From: Pseudomonas sp. efr-133-TYG-5
Lineage (GTDB): Bacteria > Pseudomonadota > Gammaproteobacteria > Pseudomonadales > Pseudomonadaceae
DNA: 64,000 nucleotides
Assembly: GCF_030209175.1 (NCBI RefSeq)
Contig: NZ_JARVSM010000001.1
Coordinates: 62,001-126,000, forward strand
Direction of reading: 5' to 3'
Made by a program: the position numbers and the translations under genes. The stretch's first letter is position 1, and every line of letters begins with the position of its first letter. The notes under the pieces are model-generated. The model searched no databases. It was given only the letters and a program-made list of their open reading frames with translations, and was not told where the DNA came from. This document shows positions 62,902 to 64,000 of the stretch, in pieces.

Positions 62902-63900
62902 TCATTTGAGCGTGATAACGACCTTGCCCTTGGCGCGTCCCTGTTCGACGTAGTGCAGTGCCTCTGCCGTCGAATCAAAAGTGAAAGAACGGTCAATCAC
63001 GGGTTTGATCGTCCCAGCTTCCACCAGCGCACTGATCTGTTGCAGTTGCGCGCCATTGGCGCGCATGAACACAAACGCATAACTGACGCCATGCTGGCGT
63101 GCCTTGCGCCGGATGCGCAGGCTCAGCATGCGCATGACTTGCTGCAATGGCCAGGAAAGCCCTTGCTCTCGCGCAAACTGCACCGTCGGTGGCCCCGAGA
63201 TGGAAATGAGCCGGCCACCGGGCTTGAGCACCTCGACCGACTTCGCCAGCACGTCGGCGCCGAGACTGTTCACCACCACGTCGTAGTCGCGCAACTCACG
63301 TTCGAAGTGCTGTTGTGTGTAGTCGATCACCACATCGGCGCCCAGCGCCTTCACCCATTCGACATTCGCCGTGCTGGTGGTGGTCGCGACAAAGGCACCG
63401 AGGTGTTTGGCGAGCTGAATGGCAACGCTGCCGACGCCGCCGGAACCGGCGTGAATCAGCACTTTCTCACCCTTTTTCAGTTGGGCGGTATCGACCAGCA
63501 CTTGCCAGGCGGTCAACGCAACCAAGGGCAGGGACGCGGCCTGGGCCATGCCGATATTGCCGGGTTTGCGTGCCAGCGCTTGTTCGTCCACGGCGATCAG
63601 TTCGGCGAACGTGCCAATCCGCGTTTCGGGCGGGCGCGCATACACCTCATCGCCCGGGGCGAATCGTGTGACTTGTGAACCCACCTCGACCACGACTCCC
63701 GCCAGGTCATTGCCCAGCACCAAGGGCAATGCATAGGGCAGGATCAGTTTGAATTCGCCTTTGCGGATCTTCGAATCCAGCAGGTTGACGCTGCTGGCAT
63801 GGACGTCGATCAAAACGTCGTGAGCGCCCACGGCAGGGGCGGGAATGTCGCCCAGGCGCCCACTATTGTGGCCATAGCGATCAATCAGAAATGCCTTCAT
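62902..63900 (-). CDS. Zinc-free MDR-family NAD(P)-dependent oxidoreductase (quinone-reductase-like)
   Basis: The 332-residue protein has GroES-like and Rossmann domains: SVNLLDSKIRKGEF, LGNDLAGVVVEVGSQVTRFAPGDEVYARPP, LTAWQVLVDTAQLKKGEKVLIHAGSGGVGSVAIQLAKHLGAFVATTTS. The Cys/His set of zinc alcohol dehydrogenases is absent, so it is closer to quinone oxidoreductases and enoyl reductases. It should reduce enones or quinones with NADPH. ATG 63900 is chosen because the family begins MKAFLIDRYG. Confidence 0.9.
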   Translation of the reverse strand: MKAFLIDRYGHNSGRLGDIPAPAVGAHDVLIDVHASSVNLLDSKIRKGEFKLILPYALPLVLGNDLAGVVVEVGSQVTRFAPGDEVYARPPETRIGTFAELIAVDEQALARKPGNIGMAQAASLPLVALTAWQVLVDTAQLKKGEKVLIHAGSGGVGSVAIQLAKHLGAFVATTTSTANVEWVKALGADVVIDYTQQHFERELRDYDVVVNSLGADVLAKSVEVLKPGGRLISISGPPTVQFAREQGLSWPLQQVMRMLSLRIRRKARQHGVSYAFVFMRANGAQLQQISALVEAGTIKPVIDRSFTFDSTAEALHYVEQGRAKGKVVITLK

Positions 63901-64000
63901 CGGGTTGCTGCTCTTGTCGGTTGGAGAAAGGGACGCTGCGAACAGCCGGGCGGATGCGCTGCAGAGCCAGGGGCAACTGCCGCGCATCCGACGAGCGTGC

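Overview
The window is a 64 kb piece of a Pseudomonas chromosome, most likely from the P. fluorescens complex. The evidence is the high-GC coding style, the MvaT/MvaU-type H-NS protein, a REPIN built on the familiar gtgggagcgagcctgctcgcg repeat, a Pseudomonas-type xylA-xylFGH-xylR locus and an Hcp/VgrG/Rhs island. No rRNA, tRNA, CRISPR array, prophage or replication origin was seen. About 56 protein genes are supported, with several decayed gene remnants.

Layout. 1-10 kb: a cut-off GlxA-type regulator, a FixJ-like response regulator with an 1832-residue kinase/ATPase/histidine kinase, a Tat-exported alpha/beta hydrolase and two AraC regulators. 10-19 kb (minus strand): an orphan type VI secretion effector island, hcp - vgrG - DUF4123 chaperone - rhs toxin - small immunity-like gene. 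It is preceded by a near-consensus sigma-54 promoter and three copies of an 18-bp palindromic site. 19-30 kb: a phosphodiesterase, a KaiC-like ATPase with a CheY-like receiver, a GABA-type permease with a GlxA-type regulator, a double GNAT acetyltransferase, DUF3429, a 43-residue DUF2256 protein, an MvaU-like protein and small unknowns. 30-39 kb: an oxidoreductase and MFS efflux pair, LysR/metallo-beta-lactamase-fold, SDR and old-yellow-enzyme genes, then a GlxA regulator divergent from a degenerate SDR.

39.8-46.5 kb is an accessory, decaying region. It holds a small secreted cysteine protein, a P-loop kinase, an IS66 remnant, a tight peroxiredoxin-DsbA-LtrA operon that is AT-richer than its surroundings, an ABM monooxygenase and a frameshifted adenylate-kinase-like gene. 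46.6-55 kb is the D-xylose locus: ABC transporter xylFGH, isomerase xylA and regulator xylR, without xylB, with a REPIN between xylF and xylG and a secreted aldose-epimerase-like protein nearby. 55-64 kb carries a GST, a second GlxA-regulator/SDR divergent pair with an apparently intact SDR, a TetR/O-methyltransferase divergent pair with a repeated operator, a diguanylate cyclase, a second member of the secreted cysteine-protein family, a GFA enzyme and a zinc-free MDR oxidoreductase.

The strongest leads are the sigma-54/palindrome control region and uncharacterised Rhs C-terminal toxin/immunity pair of the T6SS island, the Prx-DsbA-LtrA operon, the duplicated GlxA/SDR divergent module whose one SDR has lost its catalytic residues, and two paralogous secreted proteins with identical cysteine spacing.
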